Origin: Omphalotus guepiniiformis
Taxonomy: Eukaryota > Basidiomycota > Agaricomycetes > Agaricales > Omphalotaceae
Assembly: GCA_028554645.1 (NCBI GenBank)
Contig: JAQOOI010000018.1
Coordinates: 1,426,001 to 1,490,000, forward strand
Length of the DNA stretch: 64,000 nucleotides
Reading direction: 5' to 3'
The notes beneath the pieces are model-generated. The model was not told where the DNA came from, made no database searches, and saw only the letters and a program-made list of their open reading frames with translations. Shown here one piece after another: positions 11,813 through 21,689 of this stretch. Position 1 is the first letter of the stretch. Each line of letters opens with the position of its first letter. Made by a program: the position numbers and the translations under genes.

Positions 11813-12851
11813 TCAACCACTTTTGTTAGCACCCAACAGCTCCTTCAAAATTTCACATTCCGCCTTCCATACCGGCCGCCCCAAATTAACCAACCGATCC
11901 AAATAATCCGGATGTACAATCCTCAACTCCTCCGTACTCATCAAAAAATCCAAATCCTCCCTCAACAACCCCTTCTCTCTACTATCATCTCCACCCCCTG
12001 CAATCGCAATCTCTCTCCACAACCCCCTCATCTCATCCAACAGTTCCTTCAACTTGTATCCATGCGGCCCACCACCAACCATATGCGCGACAGCGTAAAA
12101 CCCTCCTTCCTCGCCTCTGGGCATCTCGTGCGGTTTCACTGTCATTACTGTCATCGACAGTGTATCGAACATGTATAGCAATTTTGCAGTGTGTGGATCT
12201 TCTGGATGTGATAATTTGAGTATTATACATCCTTCGTGACGAACACATTGTAGCGCGAGGATAATCTGAGCAATGTGATGCAAAACCCTATTTCGTGTTG
12301 GTGGGGTATTATTGCCATTGGGTTTAGTGGGGGGTACCGCAACGACGTCGACGCGTGGTTCCGGTTGGTATTCATCGAGAATGACGAGATCAAAAGGGTG
12401 ATTTCCGAGATTTTTTAAAAAACTCGGTGGTGGAAAAAATGTTTTCAAGTCTCGAGATGAAGAGGAGTCTTTGGTAAGGTTCACCTTTGTAATATCCAAG
12501 AGATGAAATTCGAAACGAGGTATAAGATGATTTTCTAGGTTAAATGTGTAACCTCCTTTTTCGATTGTGGGGGATATACCGACTCCTGTAGCGAGTGTGT
12601 TTTTGGTTAGGATGTATGATGAGAAACCTCCGGGGCAGCATCTAGATAAGAATATTTTTGGTTAGTTGAGTTTTTGGTTTTCGGTGTGGAGATTCAAGTT
12701 GAGGGGAATACTCGTTTACTTACTCTAAATCTAGGAACCGAAGTGGTGTTGAAGACGGGATACAAACTGCACTAGCATCAATTGCCTTAAGCACCCCCTT
12801 CGTCTTTTCGAAAACCTCTGAATCCGTCAACTTTAATATTCTCCCGGCCAT
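11813..12851 (-). CDS. FtsJ-like SAM-dependent methyltransferase, main body (5' end cut by LINE)
   Basis: Two exons, 12851-12724 and 12641-11813, give 318 residues if read from the ATG at 12851. The methyltransferase core is clear: motif I PLRFLDLECCPGGFSSYIL (about 37-55, with PGGFS as in FtsJ/RrmJ proteins), an acidic FDLVILDE strand, and GCIILKLSHPE after a long helix. The usual catalytic tetrad of FtsJ enzymes is K-D-K-E. D and the second K are plausible here, but the SExY-type Glu is replaced by GGFYAVA, so a standard cap or rRNA 2'-O-methyltransferase role is doubtful. The ATG at 12849-12851 lies exactly where LINE coding sequence begins on the other strand, so this start is probably not the original one. 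Homologues as I recall them have a further N-terminal segment; a candidate is the exon at 15226-15480 beyond the LINE. The gene may be dead or produce a shortened protein. Confidence 0.68.
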
Positions 12852-14861
12852 GGTCTGAGGATGATGTTGGTGAAATCAAGGCAGATTTACTGCATAAGCT
12901 AGATTGTGCCAGAGGAAGTGATGAAGTCACCTATGCAGATGCAATATCTATTCCTAATGAGGACCTTGCCTTTCTATGCAATGAATGTATCTGTAGACAG
13001 GATTCACCATCAATATGGCTTCGCTCAGTAATGATTGGCATTCTCAAAAAGAATCGACGTGCGGTAGACCCCGATAGCTACCGCTTAGTGGTCCTTGAGA
13101 GCTGTCTGCTCAAGATCCTCACCTCCCTGATACTCAAGCGCCTCACAGAGTTCTGCCATCTATACAATCTACTACCAGACTATCAGAATGGATTCCGAAA
13201 GGACTACCGTACAAACAATAACCCTTTTATTTTGCGATGTGCGGTGGAGCGTGCCCATGCTATCAAGAAACCACTGTACGCGGTGTTTATTGACCTTACA
13301 AATGCTTTTCCATCAACACATCAAGCATCACTATGGCAGAAGATGCGTGAACGAGGTGCTGGTGGACCCATATTTGACTGGCTGAGAAGACTATACAAAG
13401 ATATGAAGTACTATGTACGTCATGGAAATGAAGAATCTTTCTCATTTGCAGCTTTTATTGGGCTTCTCACTGGTGACCCCTCTTCTCCAATTCTATGGAA
13501 TCTCTATCTGGTTGATCTGGTTATGTCTACTGAGCAAGGAGACATTGCTCTTCATGGCACATCTATGTCTCTTTTGGCCCATGCAGATGACATGGTTATT
13601 TTCTCAAGTGTTCCTGCTGCAGTGCAAAGAAAATTAGATCTGTTTAGATTATGGTCAGGGAACAGCTTCCTCATTCTGAATCTTGTTAAAACCAAAGCAT
13701 TAGCTTGGCACCACTCAGGGGAAAAACCAACTTTCTACTGGGGTGATGAGGCTATTGCCAATGCAGAGGTGGAAAAATATGTGGGTGTGTCTATGAGCGA
13801 GAAATCAAACCAAATGTTCAATGATCACATTGAAGACAAACTAAAGTCGGCATGGCGCATTTCATGGCGTATACTTGCCCTGCAAGAAGGGAAAACGGGA
13901 AAGCTTACCCCAAAAGAGCTGAAAAAGTTGTATATGGCCCGGGTTGACCCCCATCTTATGCATGCCTGTGAAGTAATGCCTGATGTCACCAACACTCTAT
14001 TGGAGAGAGTGGAGAAAGTTCAGCATTCCTTCATCCGCTTCATGCTGGGGCAGGGAAATGTCATGAAAGTGCTGCTGTTTACAGAAACAGGCATAATGCC
14101 CATCCGTTCCCGAAGACTGATCCTAATTCTGGGTTTTTTGAAATATGGTTTGCAACTGCAATCCACACACTATGTCTCACAGGCCCTTTTAGACTCATTT
14201 GACCTGGCACGGTCAGGTAGACCCTGTTGGTACAGGGATGTGATGAAAGGCATTCAGAAACTGCCCTTTGAATGTCTGAATTTAGATCTGCAAACCCTGC
14301 CTTCACCACTGGAGATTGATCTCATAATTAAAGACATCAGCAACAAGACCGAGACATGGCTTCAAAGCACTGTTGACAGCTCTCCCAAACTATATTTGTT
14401 GCAAGGGCGTAGAGAACCAAACAAAGGGATTCCACCTTCTCACAAAACAATGATTCTTAGACACTACTTGTCAATGGTGCCATCAAAGAAGCATCGGGAG
14501 GCCTTGACTTCCATACTACTCTTCGCATCAGCTAGCATTAGAGCGGATGCGCTATCAAGACCATGCTCACGCACCGGTGGAGAGAATGAGTCGCCTATGC
14601 CGCCTGTGTCAGTCCGCAGTGGAATCCCCAGAACATGCTCTGCTGCAATGTATATCAAATGCAATGGTTTGTACATTGCGGATGTCTTTCCTTCAACATG
14701 TGTTTCACGAAAATCCACATCTGTCAATGAAAAGAGGTGTGCTGCCTGCAGAATTCCTAAAGCTCCTAGTATATGAGCGCAAAACTATTGCTTTGCTCGC
14801 AAAGTATACCTATGATGTCTTACAAATCTTCTATTCCTACCCAATAGTATGGCCTGCCTGA
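12851..14861 (+). pseudogene. LINE reverse transcriptase ORF, truncated and frameshifted
   Basis: The frame is open from WSEDDVGEIK at 12851 and continues past the ATG at 13031. RT landmarks are DPDSYRLVVLES, YQNGFRKDYRT, motif A FIDLTNAF (about 13286-13309), motif B GDPSSPILWNLYL, and motif C AHADDMVIF (near 13580), which has Ala-His-Ala-Asp-Asp in place of the usual Phe/Tyr-Ala-Asp-Asp. The first frame keeps natural sequence to REALTSILL near 14515. Natural sequence then continues in another frame, SSHQLALERMRYQDHAH, with a zinc-binding-like CRLCQSAVESPEHALLQC (CX2CX8HX4C). So there is a one-base frameshift near 14518-14524. With the 5' truncation and the frameshift, this copy should not be able to mobilise itself. 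Confidence 0.8.
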
Positions 14862-15068
14862 GACACCTAGTGGATCACTTGTAATGGGGATAATTGGGTG
14901 TAGTCTAGTTATTGTATATAGCGCCTGCGACTCCCGACGAAGGTTCTACCGTGGTCTATGCGCCATGAGCTCGGCCTTCGTTGGGTCAACGGGCCTGGGG
15001 CTGCGATTAATGCCGCGTCGACCGGCCCCAGAAGCGGTGTTTCTGTCTAGGGACCGTACCGTAATAAA

Positions 15069-15093
15069 CTTCCTTCCTTCCTTCCTTCCTTCC
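15069..15093 (+). repeat. (CTTC)n tail of the LINE
   Basis: About six CTTC units directly follow the AATAAA-like motif at the 3' end of the LINE. Simple-repeat tails of this kind mark the 3' boundary of several non-LTR families. Confidence 0.7.
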
Positions 15094-15225
15094 GTCAATT
15101 CAACTGGGCCCGGGTGTTCAAGGTCTGACGTGCGACTCAGGCTCTTGGTCTATGTATAATACAATATGTTTGCATACACTGCTGAGGTGGGTAAGTAAAC
15201 CACTACACTAAAACCATAAACGAAC

Positions 15226-15480
15226 CTTTTCTCTCAATTCGCAAACTTCCTTCAATTCTACTGCACCATGCTCGATAAGATCGTTGATTATGCTCTCCGA
15301 TGAGGGTGTACTACGGCTTTTCACTGGGGGTGCATCTATCGTCGTCGTCGTCGTTGATTCATCCTTCAACAACTGCGAACACTCTGACTCATCGTGGTTT
15401 GAACTCGAACAGATCTCCCCTGGTTCAGGTGACTCGGAATTCATCTTTGGTTGAACTAATCGTCTCGTCTCGTCTGTCAT
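15226..15480 (-). CDS. candidate first exon of the LINE-split FtsJ-like gene
   Basis: An 85-codon open frame starts at an ATG (15480) and ends at AAG followed by the donor GTTCGT at 15225. The same donor form is used by intron 5 of the VPS9-domain gene. The product is Ser/Thr/Glu-rich at first, then helical: ESIINDLIEHGAVELKEVCE LREK. That ending resembles, from memory, the segment that precedes the methyltransferase core in fungal FtsJ-like proteins. Strand and position fit the gene at 11813-12851, with the LINE in between. About 30-40 residues expected between the two parts are not recognisable. The link is inference. The alternative is an unrelated small gene whose next exon was lost. Confidence 0.5.
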
Positions 15481-16093
15481 TGAAATTTGAAATCGAGAGG
15501 GTGGAGTGGGTGAAGTGAATGCTATGTAGCTATGTATCTATTTAGGAAATTGAATGAAACGCAGCTCATAGTTTGCGTCAGGGTCGCGAGAGGCAATAGG
15601 ATTCCATACTACTTATGTATTCTGTTACATATATGTATAATTCTTCGAGAGCACGTTTTGTTGCCGTCACCGTGGTCTCGGAATGTAAGTATGTAGAATT
15701 GCCCTGAGGCCTGAAGCATGAAGCTTGAAGCCTTTAAAGGCCGGATCAAGGAGAAATCATTGACAAGTCTCCAAAGGAAGAACATACTAGTACTGTACAT
15801 ATTCCAATCAAATTTTGCCTTTCAAGTGATCGAAAATGCAGATCCTACTCGTACATCTCAGAGATTCATTGGTGAGACCTTGAGAATAATTATAATCTCA
15901 TGGATTCTCAAAAGTTTTACTTCGTTTGAACTTTGATTTCACGATAAATAAAAGATTTGAAATGCTTCAAGTACTTTACATTGTCACTTATCAAACTCAA
16001 CTCGGCATTCCTGCACCACTGAGGGGTACCACCAGCCTCTTTCACTGTAGCGCGCTACGCTAGCCTAACTGCAGGTCCCCCACTATCGCAGCT

Positions 16094-16655
16094 TCATCCT
16101 AACTGCGGGATGGTTACGAAAGTACCTAAGGTACCGATTCCTAGTATCAGCATACTATTCACACAGTTTAACAGTAAGTGGCTCACCAATGATTCCACCA
16201 TCTTCTGGTAGATTAAGCATTGAGGCAAGTGGCAACCAAGTACTCGCTGACGTGAAGATCCACGGCCTCGCTGTGTCCCCAGATTTCCAAATCTCAACGT
16301 TTGAAGCAGCAACCATACTTTTGACTTCAAAGAGGTACACAGGTTTGACCAAGGCAAGGTTAATGTCTTTCACTTTCACTGTGACTACCGCTTCACCCAT
16401 TAACAGAGATTCCAAGGACAGCAAATACACCATCTCTGTCGAGTCATAAGTGGTTTTCGGAATGATTATTTTGACCAACGCTTTTAAGGCAGATGACGGG
16501 ACCCGGTCAGCGGCAGACGCTATCTTCTCTTTAGGCAGCTCTGTACTTGTGACCCCCTCAAGCTGGTCAGTGTCACGGTCTGCTGCGATACAGTGTCAGT
16601 AACGCTCAAACTATCAGTAAAATGCCTCACTCGTACCTGAGGCTGCTTGCGACAT
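16094..16655 (-). CDS. hypothetical protein, 153 aa
   Basis: Three exons, 16655-16637 (19 nt), 16582-16187 and 16140-16094, join in one frame. The start MSQAAS is the first ATG before a good donor, and exon 2 continues ADRDTDQLEGVTSTELPKEK. The middle is predicted to be mostly beta strand (VKIIIPKTTYDSTEMVYLL, GEAVVTVKVKDINLALVKPV, VYLFEVKSMVAASNVEIWKS), with no signal peptide or membrane helix. I do not recognise the family. The last intron is short (46 nt), and the final exon adds only IGTLGTFVTIPQLG, so the C-terminus is the least certain part. The gene lies between NIF3 and the FtsJ-like gene, on the same strand as both. Confidence 0.55.
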
Positions 16656-16964
16656 TCTAATAGCTGTCTGCGTTGTGTATCGATGGCAGTAGATCGATGG
16701 ACAATAGTACTGGGTGTTTTGTGGGCGCGCAAACACTCGTGTAGTGATGGTAGCTATTCAAGTGAGAATAGATCGTGGACCTGTTTATAACCAGAAGCAC
16801 GAAGCGCCAGGAAGCGCCCTATCCCTCGTGATGAGAAATATGGTAACGTATATAAACTCAAATTTCGAAGTACTGAGGAGCCCCCCAAAAAAATCACGCA
16901 TCAAAGGTCAAGAGGTCAGATATTTGAACAACGCTATGAGTGTAATGCATCACAGCAAGAACAA

Positions 16965-18155
16965 TCATACATATTTAAGCGGATGCTCGTCCATTTTGCT
17001 AACCAGAATATCCACGCCTTCGAAATCCTCACCACCCAACTTCTCAAGACCAAGCTCATCTCGGAGTTTAGCTGCTAGGATGCTAAGATAACCACGTTCC
17101 GTGTTGGTATGTCCACCTTGAGTTCAATAGTCAGAATGAGGCGCAGGTAGGATGCGAGAAGGACTCACATAAAATGACGTGTTTTCCGGCAGCAACAGCA
17201 GCGAGTACTTCATGCTGAAATGAGCATTATGATCAGTGACAACCACACTCAGAGCGCGTTAGAGGACCGTACATGTGACATTTCTCCCGTGAAGTATACA
17301 TCTGCATCCTTCCCAAGAAGCATAGAACCTCCAGATCCTGCACAAATAGCGACACTACGCACAGGAGCTCGTTCAGCTTCAACAGTTGGATATCCAACCT
17401 GTACTAAATTGAGCATCAGCTAGAGTCATCCTCGAGCACAATAAAACATTCCTGGCACTCACGTAGAGAAAGGTTCAAATGCTTCTTAATCCTACTCTCC
17501 AACGCGCTCACAGGTAGCGGACTATCAAACATAACCAACCTCCCTTCCCCTCCCTCGCTCGTACCGCTCGAAGAAACTTTCTCCACAACAAGTGCCCCTA
17601 TTCCCGCCGCCTTGTCTTGACCCAAAATCCCTTCAACTAACCAGTCATTTATACCACCCCATACTGAATCCAAAGCAGTATGAGGTGAATACACTGATAT
17701 TCCTTCGGATGCGCAACGCAAGAGCGAGGCCTGCAAGGGGTTGGATAGAGTGAGCGATTTGAGGCCTTTGAAAATCGTAGGGTGATATGCTACGATCACA
17801 GATGCCTCAGCTTCAAGAGCTTCCGCGCACACTGCAGTCGTAAGGCTGGAATGAAATCATTCAGGAAAAAAAGGATAGAAGAATTGAGCTCAGACGCACT
17901 CGATTGTAAGCATGACTTTGTGACGATTGAGTCTGGGAGATGGTGCCTCTGTCCTTCACAATCAACCAACCCAGCTGGACATTTGAGCGAGTAATGAACC
18001 ACCTAAAAGCAATCCGACCTGGTTTATAGGTATGTAAGAACGAGATTATTCCTAAGAAGAGCATTGAAACTGACGTTATCCCAAGGCTCAGCCAGTCGAA
18101 GTGGTGCGATTCGTTCCATCGCATTGCAGACAGCCTTCAAAAATGGAGCTGACAT
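16965..18155 (-). CDS. NIF3: NIF3-family protein (NGG1-interacting factor 3-like)
   Basis: Seven exons keep one frame: 18155-18075, 18018-18003 (a 16-nt exon), 17948-17900, 17845-17463, 17403-17273, 17214-17169 and 17116-16965. They give 285 residues, the usual size for fungal NIF3. Landmarks run in order: ERIAPLRLAEPWDNVGLLLE at the N-terminus, VIVAYHPTIFKGLKSL (His near 70), VYSPHTALDSVWGGINDWL, VAICAGSGGSMLLGKDADVY, GEMSHHEVLAA, and CGHTNTERGYL (His near 238, Glu near 242). In bacterial YbgI-like relatives the equivalent His/Glu/Asp residues bind a pair of metal ions. The cellular role of NIF3 proteins is still unclear. An upstream in-frame ATG at 18278 would add 41 residues without conservation, so the start was placed at 18155, which gives the family's normal N-terminus. 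No lesion is seen. Confidence 0.9.
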
Positions 18156-18598
18156 TGGGAGGAAGATTTTAGCAAGACTAGGAGAGTTCAAACGTTCAAG
18201 CTTAGAAACAAGTCTCGGCAATGAAATTAATGAAATCTGGCCTACCTTCAAAGGTATGTGAGTTATGGTTGCCGTCAAGTTGAACTGAGAATTGAATCGA
18301 TAGAAAGTGCCACGTGCAAGAAATGCGTTACGTAATGCACCATTTTCTTTTCACGATTTCCTGAAGGCTGACAGTGACAAAACAAAAACAGCAAAAATTT
18401 CTTTGACATATGGAAACATAAAGCATAAGTACACTTGATAAGACATTACAGTACAACTACATAGGTATGTTAACAAATCAAAAATGGGAGCAAAGAACTG
18501 AGGAAGATGTACAGGAACTTGAAACTTGAAATCACAACGGGTATTCACCATATTTACCATATTATTCACCTCGAAATCACCAATAATCATCGCCACTT

Positions 18599-20289
18599 TC
18601 ACACCTCGCATATCCATGCTGGTACGATTTTCGGATCCACCTCAAGGCCAAACGTGAAGCGTACTGAACAGCAATATTTGAGCGACCGATGTTTAAAAGG
18701 ACAATTAGTGTACGCACGTAAACGATGATCCCCACAGTCGAAAGCATATCCAAAGGATTCCTCGTTATGATAGGCTTCTGAGGCCAACACTTCTCATCGT
18801 ATTCGTCGTCATCACCTTCACCATCTTCACCGTCCTCGTCCTCATCCCTCGTCCTCATTGCCATCCATATCCACATCGACGTCCTCATCACTTCCACCCT
18901 TCGCAGCTTTCCCCGCTTCTTTACTATCCTCACCGACCGGGGTATCAGGCTCTCCAGCAACTTTTCGTCGATCTTGTATGCCTCCGGCATCCCTCTAATC
19001 TTCGCCTGGCGATATTCATATTTATAGTCGAGTCTATCCAGATAGTCACATCCCGTAGCAGCGTACAGTGTCAGACGCTTCGCATCCCAACTTGAAGCAA
19101 GGCTCTCAACACTGTTGTTACCGGTGGCGAGTTCGCACACGATACTGTGAGCGCGTGGGTCCCAGACTTTGATGGACTGGCTTTGGAGGCCGCCGGTAAA
19201 GAGGACTGCAAAAAAAAGAAAAAGGTTGACGTCAATGTCAAGATAGGAGATGATGAAAAACTACTCACTGGGAATCCCATTGACATGGACATATAACGCA
19301 GCATGAATGACTCACTCTGACTGTCCACCAACATCAAACGAAAGACGTGGAAGAGGCTCGCGGACGTCAAACAATCTCACTATACCATCCCCGGAGATCA
19401 GCGGAATAGATAAGATGGCGCTGTGGATCAAGCGCAAGGTCGTACGCGATTCCAAGGAGTCCGCTATTAACGACTTTCGATTCCAGAATACCGTCCCAGG
19501 CAGGGTCGGTGTCAAGAGCGAACGTATTCCAAAAATGGGTCGCGGTTTTTCCGCCAGTGAGAACAAGTACATCGGCATTAGGAACGGTGTGAATACGAAT
19601 AGGGGAGGGTATTCCATCGCTGGTTATTGAGCAGCAGCCGTATAAGATCGCTTGAGCTGAGGCAGCGGTGGAGGGAATAGTGGGAATAGGAACTTCGGAC
19701 TCGGAGATGAAAATCGCGCAAGAGGACTCGTCAGGCTTCGCGTGAGGTTTACTGAGGCGTCGAGTCAAAGGGTTCAGCTTTTGGGAGTTTTCCCCTTTGC
19801 TTGCGGGCCTAAAACTCCCCCATAAGTTCGATGAAGAGCTCAAGGAGGAGTCCCACTTCCTGTACGCGCGAGTCGTTTAAAAATACTGTAAGGAACCTCA
19901 GACAAAAGATATAGGCACACACCAATACCTCCTTCAGGCTTCTGCATCGCCGGATCTAGTATAAGTGGGCCCGTCCCATCCTGATGCGCATACGAAGGTA
20001 GAAAATCGCATAGATCATGACCGTCGTAGGCCATCTGGACCAAATTCTCGAGCATCTCCTGCCCTTTGACGAGGATAGCAGGTATATCGGCAGAGCCATC
20101 CTTTGTAGCATCACGAATGACCTGGCAAACCCCTTTGGCGAGTTCTAGTACCTTTTTTAACCCACCATTTTCCTCCTGAGAGTCGCCACTCAACTCTTTG
20201 TCGAAATCTGCGATCCGTTTCTCGAGAATGTTCAAAAAAATGAGATAGTTGGTCTGCGACGTGGACATTATGGAAGGCTTCACGTTCAT
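18599..20289 (-). pseudogene. WD40-repeat protein gene with one stop and five frameshifts
   Basis: Exon 1 (20289-19923) encodes a helical N-terminal region (SQTNYLIFLNILEKRIADFD, ending LILDPAMQKPEGGI). WD40-like sequence follows: LILTGG-type strands such as VLVLTGGKTATHFW, IVRLFDVREPLPRL, LFTGGLQSQSIKVWDPRAH and LTLYAATGCDYLDRL. It ends SFGYAFDCGDHRL and, after a last intron, VDPKIVPAWICEV and a TGA at 18599. Natural sequence jumps frame near 19853, 19390, 18963, 18847 and 18773. Each jump is explained by one base in or beside a short homopolymer. In addition an in-frame TGA (19312-19314) lies between GGQSE and VIHAALYVHVNGIP, which otherwise continue in the same frame. Introns, strand and neighbours look normal, so this is a recently decayed gene, or partly a poorly assembled stretch. 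The specific WD40 family is not identified. Confidence 0.7.
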
Positions 20290-20521
20290 TGGGGCCGCAT
20301 GCAGTTGATAATGAGAGCGTGAAAGGAACTGGAAGGAACCTCATTGATCCTCAGTTTTGGAGTATCACGGTCACATGAAAAGTGCGTGTACCGCGTTCAA
20401 CTTTAAAATTTTAAAACGTTTAAACGTTTCATCTGGGCCCAGGCTATAACATTGATATCGATTGAAAAAAATAATTATTACATTCGTTCCACCAGACACT
20501 CAATGAAAGTTGCACTCCATT

Positions 20522-21689
20522 CTACTGCTTTCCCACTATACCGTCTTTAAATATCGTCGGACCCTTAGGAAGCACACCTTCTCTCAGACTCTTCTTTACT
20601 TCATCATCTACATCCGGCTCGTCATCATAACTCCAGACCAAGTCACCTCCAAACTGTGTTGGTAAGTCCTTCTTGTCTATATGTTCAAGAAGCACCGGCT
20701 TAAAGTCTTTCTCAAGGAAATGAATCTTGCTTCGCGTATTCTCATCTAGGAGTGCCTGCGATAGGTATACAGTGCGGTTAATTTCAAAAGCACGGCTTCA
20801 CGACACGACAAAGCTCACCGAAAACCAACTCCAAATTTTCGGGAAGAAGCTCGGAGCGTTCACTACACCCACGAAATGCATCGTGTCGGGATATTGCGCC
20901 ACAACCGCTTTACAAAGGTCTGTCAAGTGTCCGCGCAGACCCCATATGGTCATTAGAGAGACCCCATCAAAGTCGGTTATCATGGTCATTGAGGATAGTG
21001 GGGCTAGCTCGTTGGAAGTACTAGAGCTCGGGGCATCCTGCCCTGTGTGGGGTATAGAGGAGCAGAGGGGAAGCACAAATCGATTCAAGTGTTCGAATAG
21101 TGCGATACTGAATGGACGTGGATAGGTGTGTGTCAGTTGTATCCCGCTTCTTATTTGTGATGCTCGACTCACATCCTTTGCTCAGATGGTACCGCGTAAA
21201 GCTCTTTCTGTCTCTTAGAGTCCATAGCTGCGAGTCGATACACGTAAACCGGCCGTCCTTCCTGTAAACTAATTGATCAAATGAAAAATGTACGGCAATA
21301 CCCAAGCGCACCTTATCCCTCCTTCCTGTCCACCTAGGATAAAACCTCTTCGTATTCTCAAACTTGTCCGCATCACACTTTGCAAAAACTCCATCGATGT
21401 CGTACTTTTTCCGCCACGATTCTGACCCAGCGAAGAGTTTCTGTGCTTGTGTCGGATCGAAGGATTTTGTGCGTAGGAAACGGCTGGTGGGAAATTCGTC
21501 GATAGGTATTGAGAAACGCAGTCGTCAGGTATCCGTGGAACATGAGTAAGTGGTGATGAGAGCCCACAGTAATGTCACATCATCATGCGAAGCCGCTGTA
21601 TCTTCTGTCGCAGGTGTGTACAGTCTCGCCTCAGTTAGCTGATTCTTGAACACTAATAGTGATTCTTGCTGCTCCGCAGTTAACGACAT
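20522..21689 (-). CDS. Sec14-like CRAL-TRIO domain lipid-transfer protein
   Basis: Five exons, 21689-21568, 21483-21312, 21261-21173, 21107-20819 and 20755-20522, join in frame to 301 residues. The N-terminal CRAL-TRIO-N part has TLLRFLRTKSFDPTQAQKLF. The lipid-binding domain follows with GRPVYVYRLAAMDSKRQK, MTMITDFDGVSLMTIWGLRG, FVGVVNAPSFFPKIWSW, HIDKKDLPTQFGGDLVWSYD and a short acidic tail ending GKQ. The order and spacing match yeast Sec14, which exchanges phosphatidylinositol and phosphatidylcholine and acts at the Golgi. The length is close to the family norm. A Ser/Pro insert (GQDAPSSSTSN) sits in the domain's first half. The start MSLTAEQQESL matches the common N-terminus. The gene lies head-to-tail with the WD40 pseudogene, 232 bp upstream of it. 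The exact ligand cannot be read from the sequence. Confidence 0.88.

Larger units (their letters stand above)
12849..15093 (+). mobile_element. 5'-truncated LINE-like non-LTR retrotransposon
   Basis: A plus-strand element whose coding sequence is open from about 12851, with no 5' UTR and no endonuclease domain. It encodes a non-LTR reverse transcriptase and a C-terminal Cys-His segment. After its stop (about 14861) come some 200 nt of 3' UTR, an AATAAA-like GTAATAAAC, and a tetranucleotide tail (CTTC)n at 15069-15093. Truncation at the 5' end and a short simple-repeat tail are typical of target-primed LINE insertion. I could not find a clear target-site duplication. The insertion lies inside the FtsJ-like gene, in the opposite orientation. 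Confidence 0.78.

Noticed and set aside
16651..16740. Upstream in-frame extension of the 153-aa gene
   Set aside because: The minus-strand frame before the ATG at 16655 contains a stop codon.
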